Shown: positions 46,965 through 56,724, numbered from the stretch's first letter. The stretch is DNA of 64,000 bases from Edwardsiella ictaluri ATCC 33202 (GCF_000264785.1 NZ_AFJI01000052.1:1-64000); one strand, 5' to 3'. Notes: generated by a model from the letters alone, not told the origin. A program made the numbers and translations.

Positions 46965-48551
46965 ATGCGTCTGGAAGTTTTTTGTGAAGATCGTATCGGT
47001 CTAACGCGTGAACTGCTGGATCTTCTCGCTGCCCGTAATATCGATCTGCGCGGCATTGAGATTGATACCATTGGGCGAATTTATCTGAACTTTAATGAGC
47101 TGGATTTTGAGGTGTTCCGTCAGCTGATGGCGGAGATCCGTCGCATCAGCGGGGTAACCGACGTCCGGACCGTGCCGTTTATGCCCTCCGAGCGTGAGCA
47201 CAGGGCCATGTGGGCGCTGCTGGAGTCGCTGCCGGAGCCGGTCTTCTCCATCGACATGAAGGGCAAGGTTGAGCTGGCCAACCAGGCGGCGCTATCCCTG
47301 TTTGCCACCAGCGAGGAGAAAATCTGCCAGCAGACCGCGGCGACGCTGATCGGCGGCTACAACTTTATGCGCTGGCTGGAGGACGATGACGTCGCGCCGC
47401 ACAGCGAGAAAGTGGTGATCCGTGGTCAGGATTACCTGATGGATATCATGCCCATCTATCTGGACGACAGTAAACAGACGCACCGCACCCCGGTTGGCGC
47501 GGTGGTGGTGCTGAAGTCAGCGGTGCGCATGGGGCGCCAGCTGCAGAATCTGGCGGTTAACGACAACAGCGAGTTTGACCATATCATCGGCGTCAGCCCC
47601 AAGATGCGTCAGCTGCTGGAGCAGGCGCGTAAGCTGGCGATGCTGGATGCGCCGCTGCTGCTGGTCGGCGAGACAGGTACCGGCAAGGATGTGCTGGCCC
47701 GCGCTTGCCATCTGCGCAGCCCGCGCGGCAAAAAGCCATTCCTGGCCCTGAACTGCGCCGCGCTGCCCGACGAGGTGGCAGAGAGCGAACTGTTCGGCCA
47801 TGCGCCGGGGGCTTATCCCAACGCGCTGGAAGGCAAGAAGGGCTTCTTTGAGCAGGCCACCGGCGGCACTGTGCTGCTGGATGAGATCGGCGAGATGTCG
47901 CCGCGCATGCAGGCCAAGCTGCTGCGCTTCCTCAATGATGGCACCTTCCGCCGTGTCGGTGAGGAGCACGAGGTGCGCGTCGATGTACGGGTGATCTGCG
48001 CGACCCAGAAGAACCTGATCGACCTGGTGCAGCGGGGGCTGTTCCGCGAGGATCTCTACTATCGCCTCAACGTATTAACCCTCAACCTGCCGCCGCTGCG
48101 CGAACGCACACAGGATATCATGCCGCTGACGGAGCTGTTTGTCGCGCGCTTTGCCGACGAGCAGGGGATGCCGCGGCCTAAGCTGGCGTTGGAGCTGAGC
48201 GCGTTTCTCAGCCAGTATGGCTGGCCGGGCAACGTGCGTCAGCTGAAGAATGCCGTATACCGCGCTCTGACGCAGCTCCAGGGCTACGAGCTGCGCCCGC
48301 AGGACATTGTGCTGCCGGAGTTTGAGGCCGAGATGGCGCTGGGGGATGAGGTGCTGGATGGTTCGCTGGATGAGATTTGCAAACGCTTTGAGCGTTCGGT
48401 GCTGACCCGCCTGTACCGTAACTACCCGAGCACCCGTAAGCTGGCCAAACGACTGGGCGTTTCCCATACCGCCATCGCCAACAAGCTGCGCGAATACGGA
48501 CTGAGCAGCCGCCGTCATCAGGAGGCCGATCCCCACCATCAGGGAGAATAA
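46965..48551 (+). CDS. tyrR: aromatic amino acid regulator TyrR
   Basis: A 528-residue regulator (E. coli 513): N-terminal ACT-like domain (1-75, MRLEVFCEDRIGLTRELLDL), PAS domain (~78-185), AAA+ domain with Walker A GETGTGKD, and a C-terminal HTH (TRKLAKRLGVSHTAIANKL). The AAA+ loop reads GAYPNALEGKKG, lacking GAFTGA, so it works with sigma-70, as in E. coli. It controls aromatic amino acid synthesis and transport in response to tyrosine, phenylalanine and tryptophan. ATG 46965 matches the family start. Confidence 0.97.
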   Translation: MRLEVFCEDRIGLTRELLDLLAARNIDLRGIEIDTIGRIYLNFNELDFEVFRQLMAEIRRISGVTDVRTVPFMPSEREHRAMWALLESLPEPVFSIDMKGKVELANQAALSLFATSEEKICQQTAATLIGGYNFMRWLEDDDVAPHSEKVVIRGQDYLMDIMPIYLDDSKQTHRTPVGAVVVLKSAVRMGRQLQNLAVNDNSEFDHIIGVSPKMRQLLEQARKLAMLDAPLLLVGETGTGKDVLARACHLRSPRGKKPFLALNCAALPDEVAESELFGHAPGAYPNALEGKKGFFEQATGGTVLLDEIGEMSPRMQAKLLRFLNDGTFRRVGEEHEVRVDVRVICATQKNLIDLVQRGLFREDLYYRLNVLTLNLPPLRERTQDIMPLTELFVARFADEQGMPRPKLALELSAFLSQYGWPGNVRQLKNAVYRALTQLQGYELRPQDIVLPEFEAEMALGDEVLDGSLDEICKRFERSVLTRLYRNYPSTRKLAKRLGVSHTAIANKLREYGLSSRRHQEADPHHQGE

Positions 48552-48563
48552 GGGAGTCTTGAC

Positions 48564-48595
48564 GCCGTACCGCAAGGCGAGTCGCCTGCGGTACG
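48564..48595. terminator. hairpin between convergent tyrR and tpx
   Basis: CCGTACCGCA and TGCGGTACGG-type arms (CCGTACCGC/GCGGTACGG) enclose an inner AGGCGA/TCGCCT stem. It fills the 59-base gap between the two convergent genes and can terminate both ways; there is no T-run. Confidence 0.5.
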
Positions 48596-48610
48596 GTGCC
48601 TGCCTGAGTG

Positions 48611-49114
48611 TTACTTCAGCGCGGCCAGGGCGGCCTCGTAGTCTGGCTCGTCGGCGATCTCCGCCACCAGCTGGCTGTAAATCACCCGATTCTCACCATC
48701 CAGTATCACCACCGCCCGCGCCGTCAGTCCGGCCAGCGGTCCCTCCGCAATCGCCACGCCATACGCCTGCTTGAACTCGCCGCCGCGCAGGGTGGACAGG
48801 GTAATCACGTTATTCAACCCTTCGGCGCCGCAGAAGCGCGCCTGGGCGAAAGGCAGGTCGGCGGAGATGCACAGCACGACGGCGTTAGTGGCCTCGGCGG
48901 CCAGCTGGTTGAAGCGCCGCACCGAGGTGGCGCAGACACCGGTGTCAATGCTGGGGAAAATATTGAGAATTTTACGCTGCTGGCCAAAGCTTACCAGGTT
49001 CAGATCTGCCAGATCTTTCGACACCAGGGAGAACGGCTGCGCCGTTTCGCCGGGGCGTGGAAAGTGACCGTCGAGCGTGACCGGTGTGCCACGGAATAAA
49101 ACAGTCTGTGTCAT
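48611..49114 (-). CDS. tpx: thiol peroxidase Tpx
   Basis: A 167-residue atypical 2-Cys peroxiredoxin. Peroxidatic Cys61 in [12 protein letters not shown] and resolving Cys95 in [15 protein letters not shown] are present; Cys82 is the third conserved Cys. It reduces alkyl hydroperoxides with thioredoxin. Monocistronic, convergent with tyrR, as in E. coli. Confidence 0.97.
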   Translation of the reverse strand: MTQTVLFRGTPVTLDGHFPRPGETAQPFSLVSKDLADLNLVSFGQQRKILNIFPSIDTGVCATSVRRFNQLAAEATNAVVLCISADLPFAQARFCGAEGLNNVITLSTLRGGEFKQAYGVAIAEGPLAGLTARAVVILDGENRVIYSQLVAEIADEPDYEAALAALK

Positions 49115-49333
49115 AAAACTTCCTCTTGTTTACTTATTGTTAATGGGTGTTCAGTGTATGCTAATTAATGCGCCATTAATAGGTGAGTGGTGTTAAGATT
49201 TTGTTTACTTGCATGGTGGTTCCACCAGGCAATAAGTGGGGGTGGTGATGAATGCACGCTTCAGGCAGAGTAGGGTAGCGTGGCACCAACCGGGCGCCCT
49301 ACGGGCAGTGTGATCAACATAGGATAGTAAACG

Positions 49334-50953
49334 ATGCAGCTTTTTCGTCTGGCCGTCGCGGCGGCCGTTGGGGTCGTCGCCGTAAGTCAAAGCGTCCTGG
49401 CGGCGCAGGTACCGCCAGGTACCGTGCTGGCCGAGACGCAGAGCGTGGTACGCCAACTGAAGGATGAGCCGGTGTCGCTGGATCCCGTCGCCGCCGTCGG
49501 ATTGCCGGAGGCACAGGTGCTGCGCGATCTGTTTGAGGGGCTGGTTAATCAAGGGGAAGATGGCAGCATCCAGCCCGGCGTGGCCTATGCCTGGCAGAGT
49601 AAGGATCAGCAGCGCTATGTATTTCATCTGCGCGATACGGCACGCTGGTCCAACGGCGATCCCGTGACAGCCTACGACTTTGTCTATTCCTGGCGGCGTC
49701 TGGTTGATCCGAAGACCCATTCCCCCTTTGCCTGGTTTGCCGAGACGGCGGGGATCGCCAACGCCGCGGAGATTGTCAGCGGAAAACTGCCCCCCGATCG
49801 ACTGGGTGTGACGGCTCTGGATGCCCATACGCTGGTGGTGCAGCTGAATTTCCCGCTGTCCTATTTCCCACAGCTTTGCGCCCATTTCAGTCTGCTCCCA
49901 CAGCCACAGAAGGTGGTTGAGCGCTATGGCCAGTCGTGGACGCGTCCGGGTAACCTGGTGGGTAACGGCGCTTTCCAGCTGAAGCAGCATGTGGTCAACG
50001 AACATATCGTGCTGACGCCGAACCCCTATTACTGGGATAAGGCCCATACTCAACTGACAAAGGTGACCTTTGTTTTAATAAACCAAGAGAGCACGGCGAC
50101 CAAACGCTATCTGGCCGGGGATCTGGATATCACCGAGTCTTTTCCGAAAAACATGTATCAGACGCTGAAAAAGCGCATTCCCGGTGAGGTGTTTACGCCG
50201 ATTCAGCTGGGGACCTACTACTATGCGTTCAATACCCGCCGCGCGCCGTTGAACGATGTGCGGGTGCGACGTGCGCTCTCCTATGCCATCGATCGCGAGA
50301 TTATCGCCGGCAAGGTGCTGGGCAGTGGGGAGAAGCCCGCCTATCGGCTGACGCCGGATGCGACAAACGGTATGGCGCCGCAGCAGCTGCCGATGCAGCT
50401 GATGAGTCAGGCAGAGCGTAACCGTCAGGCGCAGGCCTGGCTGCACGAGGCGGGCTACGGGCCATCGCGGCCGCTCCGGCTGTCGCTGCTGTATAACACA
50501 GCGGAGAATAACCAGAAAATTGCCATCGCCGTGGCATCAATGTGGAAAAAGACCTTGGGGGTTCAGGTTGAGCTGACCAATCAGGAGTGGAAAACCTATG
50601 TTGATAACCGTCACAGCGGTCGGTTTGACGTGGTACGTGGGTCGTGGATTGCTGACTATAATGAGCCCTCCAGCTTTCTGGGGTTGCTGGGGAGCCACAA
50701 CAGCGGCAACCTGACCGGCTTTAGCCAGCCGGGATACGATGCGCTGCTGCTGCAGGCCGCGCGGGAAGGCAATGCGCAGAAGCGTAGCGCCATATACCAA
50801 CAGGCGGAGCGCATGCTGGCAGAGGAGGCGCCGATCGCCCCTCTGTATCAGTACACCAATGCTAGGTTGATTAAGCCTTGGGTAAAGGGATACCCCATCA
50901 ATAATCCGGAGGATGTCGCCTACAGCCGCCAGCTGTATATCATAAAGCACTAG
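49334..50953 (+). CDS. mppA: murein tripeptide-binding protein MppA
   Basis: A 539-residue periplasmic binding protein of the OppA family (E. coli MppA 537), with a signal peptide (1-23). DEPVSLDPVAAVGLPEAQVLRDLFEGL, LAGDLDITESFPKNMYQ and the end WVKGYPINNPEDVAYSRQLYI agree with MppA. It delivers L-Ala-gamma-D-Glu-meso-DAP to the Opp transporter for peptidoglycan recycling. Separation from OppA rests on location next to tpx/tyrR and overall similarity, so some doubt remains. Confidence 0.88.
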   Translation: MQLFRLAVAAAVGVVAVSQSVLAAQVPPGTVLAETQSVVRQLKDEPVSLDPVAAVGLPEAQVLRDLFEGLVNQGEDGSIQPGVAYAWQSKDQQRYVFHLRDTARWSNGDPVTAYDFVYSWRRLVDPKTHSPFAWFAETAGIANAAEIVSGKLPPDRLGVTALDAHTLVVQLNFPLSYFPQLCAHFSLLPQPQKVVERYGQSWTRPGNLVGNGAFQLKQHVVNEHIVLTPNPYYWDKAHTQLTKVTFVLINQESTATKRYLAGDLDITESFPKNMYQTLKKRIPGEVFTPIQLGTYYYAFNTRRAPLNDVRVRRALSYAIDREIIAGKVLGSGEKPAYRLTPDATNGMAPQQLPMQLMSQAERNRQAQAWLHEAGYGPSRPLRLSLLYNTAENNQKIAIAVASMWKKTLGVQVELTNQEWKTYVDNRHSGRFDVVRGSWIADYNEPSSFLGLLGSHNSGNLTGFSQPGYDALLLQAAREGNAQKRSAIYQQAERMLAEEAPIAPLYQYTNARLIKPWVKGYPINNPEDVAYSRQLYIIKH

Positions 50954-51504
50954 CCCGTATTATTCCGCTGGATGACGATATTGTCCTCGTTGGCCATGGC
51001 TCTAAAATAAGAGTGCCATGGCCATTCTATTCTGCTTATTTAAAGAAAGAACATATTTAGCGTATTTACTCTGGCAGCACCGCGGAAATAGACGCAAAGA
51101 ATAAAGAAAAAAATAATGTTTTATTTCACTATATGTCGTGGATAGCGATATAAATAGACATTATTCCCTGCTCTGGAGCAACTTTTCACCTAAGGATGTC
51201 AAAATAGACGTTTTTGGTATGTCATGCCGCTGGTTTGCCGGTGGAAGAGTATTTCTCAGCGCGTTTTCTCCTTTCCCCCCTCTACCTCCCTCAGCGTTGA
51301 GTCCACGGAGGATTTTGCCAGCTATATTTTAGTAATTATTTGAAAACAAGTGTAAATCTCAGAATTGCTTAGAGAAATACTGGCAGAATAAATTGCCATT
51401 ACATCAGTAAATATTAATATTTGTGTCGATTGCCTGCGGCTGTCGCCCAAGACGGTATCCGACGCGGCGGCGTCGGTAGATACAGAACAGATCGGGAACC
51501 CAGC
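50954..51504. other. mppA-ldtE intergenic region with terminator-like palindrome
   Basis: A 550-base gap. GGCCATGGC at 50992-51000 pairs with GCCATGGCC at 51015-51023 and ends in a weakly T-rich ATTCTATTCT, the likely mppA terminator. The following 51030-51420 is AT-rich (runs such as AAAGAAAAAAATAATG) and holds no gene I can support. It marks the joint between two blocks that are not neighbours in E. coli. Confidence 0.5.
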
Positions 51505-52527
51505 ATGAAATGTACACTGACTGCAGTAAGCTTTATGCTGTCGCTATGGATGGCGGCAGGGAGCGGCGCCCACGCGGCGGACTATCCATTGCCGACGTCT
51601 GACAGCCGCCTCATTGGCGAAAATTTTACTTACACCGTTCCCCGCGATGGCAAACCACTGGAGGCGACGGCTGCGCGATTTCAGATTGGGCTGCTGGGGA
51701 TGCTGGAGGCCAATCCCGGCGTAGATCCCTTCTTGCCCCGGCCGGGCAGCGAGCTGATCATCCCAGCCCAGATGCTTCTGCCGGACGCGCCGCGTGAAGG
51801 GATCGTTATCAACCTTGCCGAGTTGCGTCTGTTCTACTACCCGCCGGGAGAGAATCGGGTTGAGGTCTATCCGATCGGCATCGGCCAGCTGGGACGCGAT
51901 ACGCCGGAGATGGTGACGCGGATCTCTCAGCATATTAAGGATCCAACCTGGACGCCGACCGCCAATATCCGCCGCGACTATCAGGCTCAGGGGATCAGCC
52001 TGCCTGCGGTGATGCCCGCCGGACCGGATAACCCGATGGGGCGCTTTGCGCTGCGTCTGGCCGCCCAGGGCGGGGTCTATCTTATCCACGGTACCAATGC
52101 CGACTTTGGCATCGGCATGCGGGTCAGCTCCGGCTGTATCCGCTTGCGTCCTGATGATATTGAAGCACTGTTTCGCAGCGTACCTGGAGGAACCCGGGTA
52201 CAGATTGTCAATCAGCCGCTGAAGGTGTCGGTAGAGCCGGACGGTAAACGCTATGTTGAGGTGCACCAGCCGCTGTCGCGCTCTGAGCGTGACGATCCGC
52301 AGGTGCTACCGATCGTGTTGAATGGACGTCTGTCCACCTTCGCAGCCAGCCCGCTGACGGAGCGCGCAGCGTTTGATGGAGCGATGGCGCGACGTTCAGG
52401 TATGCCGGTACTGGTAAGCCATGCTGCGCCGCTCAGCAACGAGGCATCCACTAATGTTCTGGCGTCCGCTAGCGCTCCGGCGCCGATCGATGCTGCTATC
52501 CCCGAGGCAGTATTGGACGGCCGCTAA
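51505..52527 (+). CDS. ldtE: L,D-transpeptidase LdtE (YnhG)
   Basis: A 340-residue periplasmic enzyme: signal peptide (1-24, GAHAAD), a LysM-like segment (~38-85) and the YkuD catalytic domain (~95-235) with HGTNADFGIGMRVSSGCIR, giving His195 and nucleophile Cys211. LdtE forms 3-3 (DAP-DAP) cross-links in peptidoglycan. Its place next to lpp and pykF matches E. coli ynhG, which separates it from the Lpp-anchoring paralogues (ErfK/YbiS/YcfS). Low-complexity Ala/Ser/Pro tail. Confidence 0.92.
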   Translation: MKCTLTAVSFMLSLWMAAGSGAHAADYPLPTSDSRLIGENFTYTVPRDGKPLEATAARFQIGLLGMLEANPGVDPFLPRPGSELIIPAQMLLPDAPREGIVINLAELRLFYYPPGENRVEVYPIGIGQLGRDTPEMVTRISQHIKDPTWTPTANIRRDYQAQGISLPAVMPAGPDNPMGRFALRLAAQGGVYLIHGTNADFGIGMRVSSGCIRLRPDDIEALFRSVPGGTRVQIVNQPLKVSVEPDGKRYVEVHQPLSRSERDDPQVLPIVLNGRLSTFAASPLTERAAFDGAMARRSGMPVLVSHAAPLSNEASTNVLASASAPAPIDAAIPEAVLDGR

Positions 52528-52654
52528 GGAGCCAGGGGCCCGGTGTATCGAATAGGAAGTGCAACCCCCCTTTTTGCGTATCGCAGCGTGACACAGGGCG
52601 TGCGGGCGTTGAATGGAGGAGGCGCGTTAGAGGCGAGAGAGGGTGGTGCAGAAA

Positions 52655-52681
52655 TAAAAAAGGCGCACTGAAGTGCGCCTC
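52655..52681 (-). terminator. rho-independent terminator of lpp
   Basis: On the minus strand GGCGCACT-TC-AGTGCGCC, an 8-bp stem, is followed by six T, 21 bases after lpp. It may also stop ldtE from the other side, thanks to the A/T flanks. Confidence 0.9.
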
Positions 52682-52702
52682 TTTTGCTCAACTCAAGAAA
52701 TC

Positions 52703-52939
52703 TTATTTCTTGTAAGCGTGAGCCATGTTGTCCAGACGCTGGTTAGCGCGAGCTGCATCGTCTTTAGCAGCCTGAACGTCAGCGCGCATTGCGTTCACGT
52801 CAGAAGACAGCTGGTCAACTTTGGTGTTCAGAGTCTGAACGTCAGAAGACAGCTGGTTGATTTTAGCGTTGGAAGAGCAGCCAGCCAGCAGAGTAGAACC
52901 CAGGATAACAGCGCCCAGTACCAGTTTAGTACGATTCAT
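52703..52939 (-). CDS. lpp: major outer membrane (Braun) lipoprotein Lpp
   Basis: A 78-residue lipoprotein: signal peptide with lipobox LAGC (Cys21), then a 58-residue trimeric coiled coil built on heptads ([18 protein letters not shown], with one near-duplicated QLSSDV segment) and the C-terminal Lys that is covalently joined to peptidoglycan. It tethers the outer membrane to the cell wall. The mature length is as in E. coli; the end YKK replaces YRK. Confidence 0.98.
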   Translation of the reverse strand: MNRTKLVLGAVILGSTLLAGCSSNAKINQLSSDVQTLNTKVDQLSSDVNAMRADVQAAKDDAARANQRLDNMAHAYKK

Positions 52940-52975
52940 TATAAAACCCTCTAGATTGAGTTAATCTCCATGTAG

Positions 52976-53022
52976 CGTCACAAGTATTACACAAACCATT
53001 TTCTAAAGAGAATAAATTTTTC
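52976..53022 (-). promoter_or_regulatory. lpp promoter
   Basis: On the minus strand TGTGTAATACTTGTGACGC at about 52972-52993 contains the -10 TAATACT (52983-52989); it is almost the E. coli lpp promoter as remembered. The -35 lies in the very AT-rich stretch 53005-53020. The untranslated leader up to lpp, including CATGGAGATTAACTC, is also kept. The remaining gap 53023-53192 is AT-rich without further features. Confidence 0.75.
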
Positions 53023-53192
53023 ATGCCAAATCGGTTTATTTTGATCGTTCGCTCAAAGAACCACCTTGTTTTGCGGGAAGGTTAAAAAAAGAGAGACAAA
53101 ACAGGTCGCTTCTATTGGAATCTTCTTATTTCGTTATTCAGTTAATTCTATTAATAATATCAGTTCAAGAGATAAAAATGTTGTGACAGGAT

Positions 53193-53219
53193 AAAAAAAG
53201 CGCCGCAGAGCGGCGCTTG
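53193..53219 (-). terminator. rho-independent terminator of pykF
   Basis: On the minus strand AAGCGCCGC-TCT-GCGGCGCTT has a 9-bp stem and seven T, 26 bases after pykF. It isolates lpp from pykF read-through. Confidence 0.9.
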
Positions 53220-53244
53220 AATTTAATTATCTTTTTGCTCTCTA

Positions 53245-54657
53245 TCAGAGCACGTGTACTGATGCGGTGTTGGTGGTGCCGCTCGGTACCAGCGCGCCGG
53301 AGACCATGACGACAACGTCGCCTTTCTGGGCCAGACCGCTTTCCTGGGCAGCATCTTTACCGATACGGTAGAAATCGTCGGTAGAGGCGATCTCTTTGAC
53401 CATCATAGGGATAACGCCTTTGCTCAGGATCAGCTGGCGGGCGGTGACCGGGTTAGTGGTCAGCGCCAGGATCATCGCATCCGGGAAGTACTTACGGACG
53501 GCTTTGGCGGATTTGCCGCCGGCGGTGGCAACGACGATCAGCGGGGCATCCAGCTTTTCGGCGGTCTCTACCGCACCGCGGCATACTGCTTCGGTGATAC
53601 GCAGCTTGCGTGAGTCGTGCAGGGTATCGATACGGCTCTGCATGACACGGTCGGTACGCTCACAGATGGTCGCCATGATACCGACGGACTCCAGCGGGTA
53701 TTTACCCTTGGCGCTCTCGCCGGACAGCATAACGGCGTCGGTGCCGTCGAGGATGGCGTTGGCAACGTCACCGGCTTCCGCACGGGTTGGGCGCGGGTTT
53801 TTGATCATGGAGTCCAGCATCTGGGTCGCGGTGATGACCACTTTGCGGGCACGGTTGCATTTTTCGATCATCATCTTCTGCGCGAAGATAACTTCTTCTA
53901 CCGGGATTTCCACGCCCAGATCGCCACGGGCAACCATGATGCCGTCGGAGGCCTCCAGAATTTCGTCAAAGTTGTTCAGACCTTCCTGGTTTTCGATCTT
54001 GGAGATGATCTGGATCTGCTCGCCGCCGTGGGCCTTCAGGTGCTCACGGATCTCCAGGACGTCGGCGCGCTTACGGATGAAAGAGGCGGCGACGAAGTCA
54101 ACGCCCTGCTCGCAGCCAAAAATCAGGTCGCGCTTGTCTTTTTCAGCCAGCGCCGGCAGCTGGATGGAAACGCCCGGCAGGTTAACACCTTTGTTCTCGC
54201 CCAGGTCGCCATTGTTCAGAACCTTGCATACCACGGTACGTTCGGTGACATCGGTCACTTCCATGCCGATCAGGCCATCGTCCACCAGCACGGTGTTGCC
54301 GATGCGCAGGTCAGCGGCGAAACCCGGATAGGTGACGGCGACGCGTTCGTTGTTACCGATGACTCTCTGGTCGGTGGTGAAGGTGAAGGTCTGGCCAGCG
54401 GTCAGGGAGACATCATTGCCGCCTTCCAGCTTCATGGTGCGGATTTCCGGTCCTTTGGTATCCAGCAGGATAGCGGCTTTCTGGCCGGTATTCTCCATGA
54501 CAGCGCGCAGGTTTTTGATGCGCTGGCCGTGTTCTTCATAGTCACCGTGGGAAAAGTTCAGACGCATTACGTTCATACCTGCGTTCAGCAGTTTACCCAG
54601 CATCTCTTCGGATTCGGTCTTCGGACCGATGGTGCATACGATTTTGGTCTTTTTCAT
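53245..54657 (-). CDS. pykF: pyruvate kinase I (fructose-1,6-bisphosphate-activated)
   Basis: A 470-residue pyruvate kinase (E. coli PykF 470). [12 protein letters not shown], the active-site [25 protein letters not shown] and [12 protein letters not shown], and the C-terminal [12 protein letters not shown] that binds fructose-1,6-bisphosphate are all present. It makes ATP and pyruvate in glycolysis. A Met three codons upstream (54666) could also start translation; neither has a strong RBS. A Cra site and promoter lie upstream. Confidence 0.96.
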   Translation of the reverse strand: MKKTKIVCTIGPKTESEEMLGKLLNAGMNVMRLNFSHGDYEEHGQRIKNLRAVMENTGQKAAILLDTKGPEIRTMKLEGGNDVSLTAGQTFTFTTDQRVIGNNERVAVTYPGFAADLRIGNTVLVDDGLIGMEVTDVTERTVVCKVLNNGDLGENKGVNLPGVSIQLPALAEKDKRDLIFGCEQGVDFVAASFIRKRADVLEIREHLKAHGGEQIQIISKIENQEGLNNFDEILEASDGIMVARGDLGVEIPVEEVIFAQKMMIEKCNRARKVVITATQMLDSMIKNPRPTRAEAGDVANAILDGTDAVMLSGESAKGKYPLESVGIMATICERTDRVMQSRIDTLHDSRKLRITEAVCRGAVETAEKLDAPLIVVATAGGKSAKAVRKYFPDAMILALTTNPVTARQLILSKGVIPMMVKEIASTDDFYRIGKDAAQESGLAQKGDVVVMVSGALVPSGTTNTASVHVL

Positions 54658-54871
54658 GACATTCATTTCTGCAAGTTGTGATGGATTGGAAAAAGCTTAC
54701 TCCCACCGCCAGCGACTGGGAGGACAGGGGGTAAAACAGGTGATGTGAAAATAGAACGGCTAAGAGGAATAGGTGACAGCCGATGTACCGGGGCAAAAAA
54801 TGCGTGCCCGTGGGGAGGTGACCAGTGCAAAGGTCGCGTTGTTATGTAGCAGGCGCTGCGAAGAATCAAGG

Positions 54872-54887
54872 GCTGAAACCATTCAAC
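54872..54887 (-). promoter_or_regulatory. Cra (FruR) operator of pykF
   Basis: GCTGAAACCATTCAAC agrees with the Cra consensus (TGAAACG-like half followed by ATTCA). It lies just downstream of the predicted pykF start site, where binding would block transcription, as for E. coli pykF. Confidence 0.65.
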
Positions 54888-54903
54888 AAAATTGACGCCT
54901 GAT

Positions 54904-54933
54904 ATTATACGTATTTAAACGCAAGAAAGGCAA
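54904..54933 (-). promoter_or_regulatory. pykF sigma-70 promoter
   Basis: On the minus strand TTGCCT (54928-54933) and TATAAT (54904-54909) are 18 bases apart. The mRNA would start near 54897, giving a leader of about 240 bases containing the Cra site. The rest of the gap up to cobD (54934-55129) holds no gene or clear site. Confidence 0.65.
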
Positions 54934-55129
54934 CGAATTTGGTGGCCTGGTGCGCAATGATGAAAAAAGGGCGCGAAAAGGCCAGGTTTGTTGCGCAACG
55001 CGCGCTGTCTAGTGCGTGGTGTGACACTCTGCCGCGATCGGTGCGACCAGTATGGCGGCGTCGCCATCGGGCCTGCGTGTCATGACAGACCTACTCCGGC
55101 CCGGTTCACGGCGGGGGAGCAGGCGTGCG

Positions 55130-56206
55130 TCAGCCTGCGCAGAGGCATGTACGCAGGGCGGCGATCAGCCGCAGATTATCGGAACGCAGGCGCACGCAAA
55201 CCCGATAATAACGCGGATCCAGTCCCGGATAGTCAGCGCAGCGGCGGATCAACAGGCCGTGAGACAGCAGGGCCTGCTGTAGACATATCTGTGGGCGGTC
55301 GCAGCGCAGAAACAGATAGTTGGCGCGACCGGGCCACACCTGAAGCGACGGCAGCGCCGCCAGCGCCGAGTACAGAAAAGGGCGCTCCTGCGCCAGCCAG
55401 CGATGGGTGGCCTGCTGATAGGCGCGGTCGCGCAACACGACCTCGCCGGCCAGTGCGGCAAAGGCATTGATGCTCCAGGGCATCTGTCGCGCCCGCAGCC
55501 GCGCGGTCAGTGATGCATCGGCGCTCAGCAGGTAACCCAGGCGCAGCCCGGCGATGGCGTAAAACTTGGTCAGGGAGCGCAGCACACAGAGGCAGGAAAA
55601 GCGTGCCAGCTGCGGGATCATCCCCGCCTCATCGGTGATGAAGTCCCAAAAGGCCTCATCGACGATCAGGCGGATGCCCAGGTGCTGACAGCGCTCCGCC
55701 AGCACCAGCAGCAGAGCGGGATCGGGGGTGAGTCCGGTCGGGTTATTGGGCGTGCAGATAAAGAGGCAGTCCAGATCGGCCGTCAGCGCTGCCAGCAGAT
55801 CCTCATCCACCTGAAATCCGTTCCCGGCCTTGAGCGGGTGGGTCTGAATGGCGCAGCCCACCCGCTGCAGCGCCCGCCGATACTCGGCAAAGCCGGGCGT
55901 CAGCAGCAAGGCACGCCGCGGACGCAGGGCATCGGCCAGGGCAAAAATCAGCTCCGTCTCGCCGTTGCCGGCGACGATCCATCCGGCGTCAACCCCGTGA
56001 TGGTCAGCCAGAGCACGGTACAGCGCGCGGTATTCAATATCGGGATAGGGCTGGGCCAACGACAGGTGGTGATGCAGGGCCTGACGCAGGCTGTCAGGCA
56101 TACCCAGGGGATTAATATTGGCGCTGAAGTCGGTGAGGTTGAGTGCGCTGACGCCCAGGCGCTCTGCGACGCCGATAACGTCGCCGCCGTGCTGGCTGTG
56201 TAACAT
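55130..56206 (-). CDS. cobD: L-threonine-O-3-phosphate decarboxylase CobD
   Basis: A 358-residue class I PLP enzyme. LTDFSANINPLGMPDSL, NGETELIFALADAL, CTPNNPTGL and the PLP-lysine motif SLTKFYAIAGLRLGY match Salmonella CobD. It makes (R)-1-amino-2-propanol O-2-phosphate, the linker between the corrin ring and the lower ligand of B12. Start ATG 56206 (MLHSQHGGD) is the family start; 34 more upstream codons are unconserved. Divergent from the cbiP-cobT unit; about 600 bases lie between them. Confidence 0.93.
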   Translation of the reverse strand: MLHSQHGGDVIGVAERLGVSALNLTDFSANINPLGMPDSLRQALHHHLSLAQPYPDIEYRALYRALADHHGVDAGWIVAGNGETELIFALADALRPRRALLLTPGFAEYRRALQRVGCAIQTHPLKAGNGFQVDEDLLAALTADLDCLFICTPNNPTGLTPDPALLLVLAERCQHLGIRLIVDEAFWDFITDEAGMIPQLARFSCLCVLRSLTKFYAIAGLRLGYLLSADASLTARLRARQMPWSINAFAALAGEVVLRDRAYQQATHRWLAQERPFLYSALAALPSLQVWPGRANYLFLRCDRPQICLQQALLSHGLLIRRCADYPGLDPRYYRVCVRLRSDNLRLIAALRTCLCAG

Positions 56207-56418
56207 CGCGGTGCTCCAAAAGGGAGGCCGGTGCCCCGCATCGCCGTCACGGCGGGCACCGGCGCCCTCGGTTAATGGGGCGCCCCTGATCGGATACATT
56301 CTGCGCACGGGGCGCCGTTTGTCTGTCCATCAGCCCCTTCAATGAGGGGTAAGGCTACTCTTTTGATGATTTTGCTGTAATTTATGCGTTTCAGGCGTCT
56401 TTTTGCAAGTGCCAGCAG

Positions 56419-56621
56419 GTGTATGACGGTTTACTGACGCGATGTGTTTGGGCCGGCGGTACGATCCTTCCGCAGCCGCAGCCGCAGCCGCAGCCGCAGC
56501 CGCAGCCGCAGCCGCAGCCGCGGCGGCGGTGAGGCTGACGACCCCGTAGAAGGGCACCGATCGCCAGGGGGGAAGGGGCGGGTAAGTGTGAGGCCAAGTC
56601 AGAATGCCGACCGTCATACCA
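56419..56621 (+). ncRNA. cobalamin riboswitch aptamer (upstream of cbiP)
   Basis: The closing stem P1 is a perfect 10-bp pair: GTATGACGGT (56421-56430) with ACCGTCATAC (56610-56619). The 3' arm follows the B12 box CCAAGTCAGAATGCCGACC (56594-56612), close to the E. coli btuB CCAAGCCCGAAGACCTGCC. GCCAGGGGGGAAGG (56561-56574) fits the conserved GCCAnnnGGGAAG region, and GGTACGATCC (56458-56467) the GGTGnnAATCC region. Bound adenosylcobalamin should lower expression of the genes downstream. Unusually, an eight-unit hexanucleotide repeat lies in the middle. Confidence 0.75.
56471..56520. repeat. hexanucleotide tandem repeat (CGCAGC)8 inside the riboswitch
   Basis: Eight perfect CGCAGC units plus CG, followed by CGGCGGCGG. 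The tract lies between the GGTACGATCC and GCCAGG...GGGAAGG segments of the cobalamin aptamer, where the conserved core (GCnGCCCCCGCnACTGT) is expected. Perfect short repeats change length by slippage. Confidence 0.95.
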
Positions 56622-56665
56622 TAACAGAGTAATGCCTCCGGCGGGCAGGGATGGGCTGGGTCTGT

Positions 56666-56724
56666 CGGCGCTGCAAAGCGCCGTTTGCGCGGATACATGA
56701 CCAACCCGTTTCGGCGGGTGTTTT
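56666..56724 (+). terminator. candidate riboswitch expression platform hairpins
   Basis: CGGCGCT-GCAA-AGCGCCG (56666-56683) is a perfect 7-bp hairpin, and ACCCG-TTTCGG-CGGGT with GTTTTAT (56704-56725) a weaker terminator-like one. Both lie between the aptamer and the first start codon, so they may turn B12 binding into premature termination or RBS masking. Confidence 0.4.

Noticed and set aside
51138-51332. 64-codon frame between mppA and ldtE
   Set aside because: No RBS, low-complexity Pro/Ser end, no similarity.
56339-56704. Minus-strand frame encoding a long poly-alanine run
   Set aside because: The alanines come only from the CGCAGC repeat inside the riboswitch. No RBS or family similarity.
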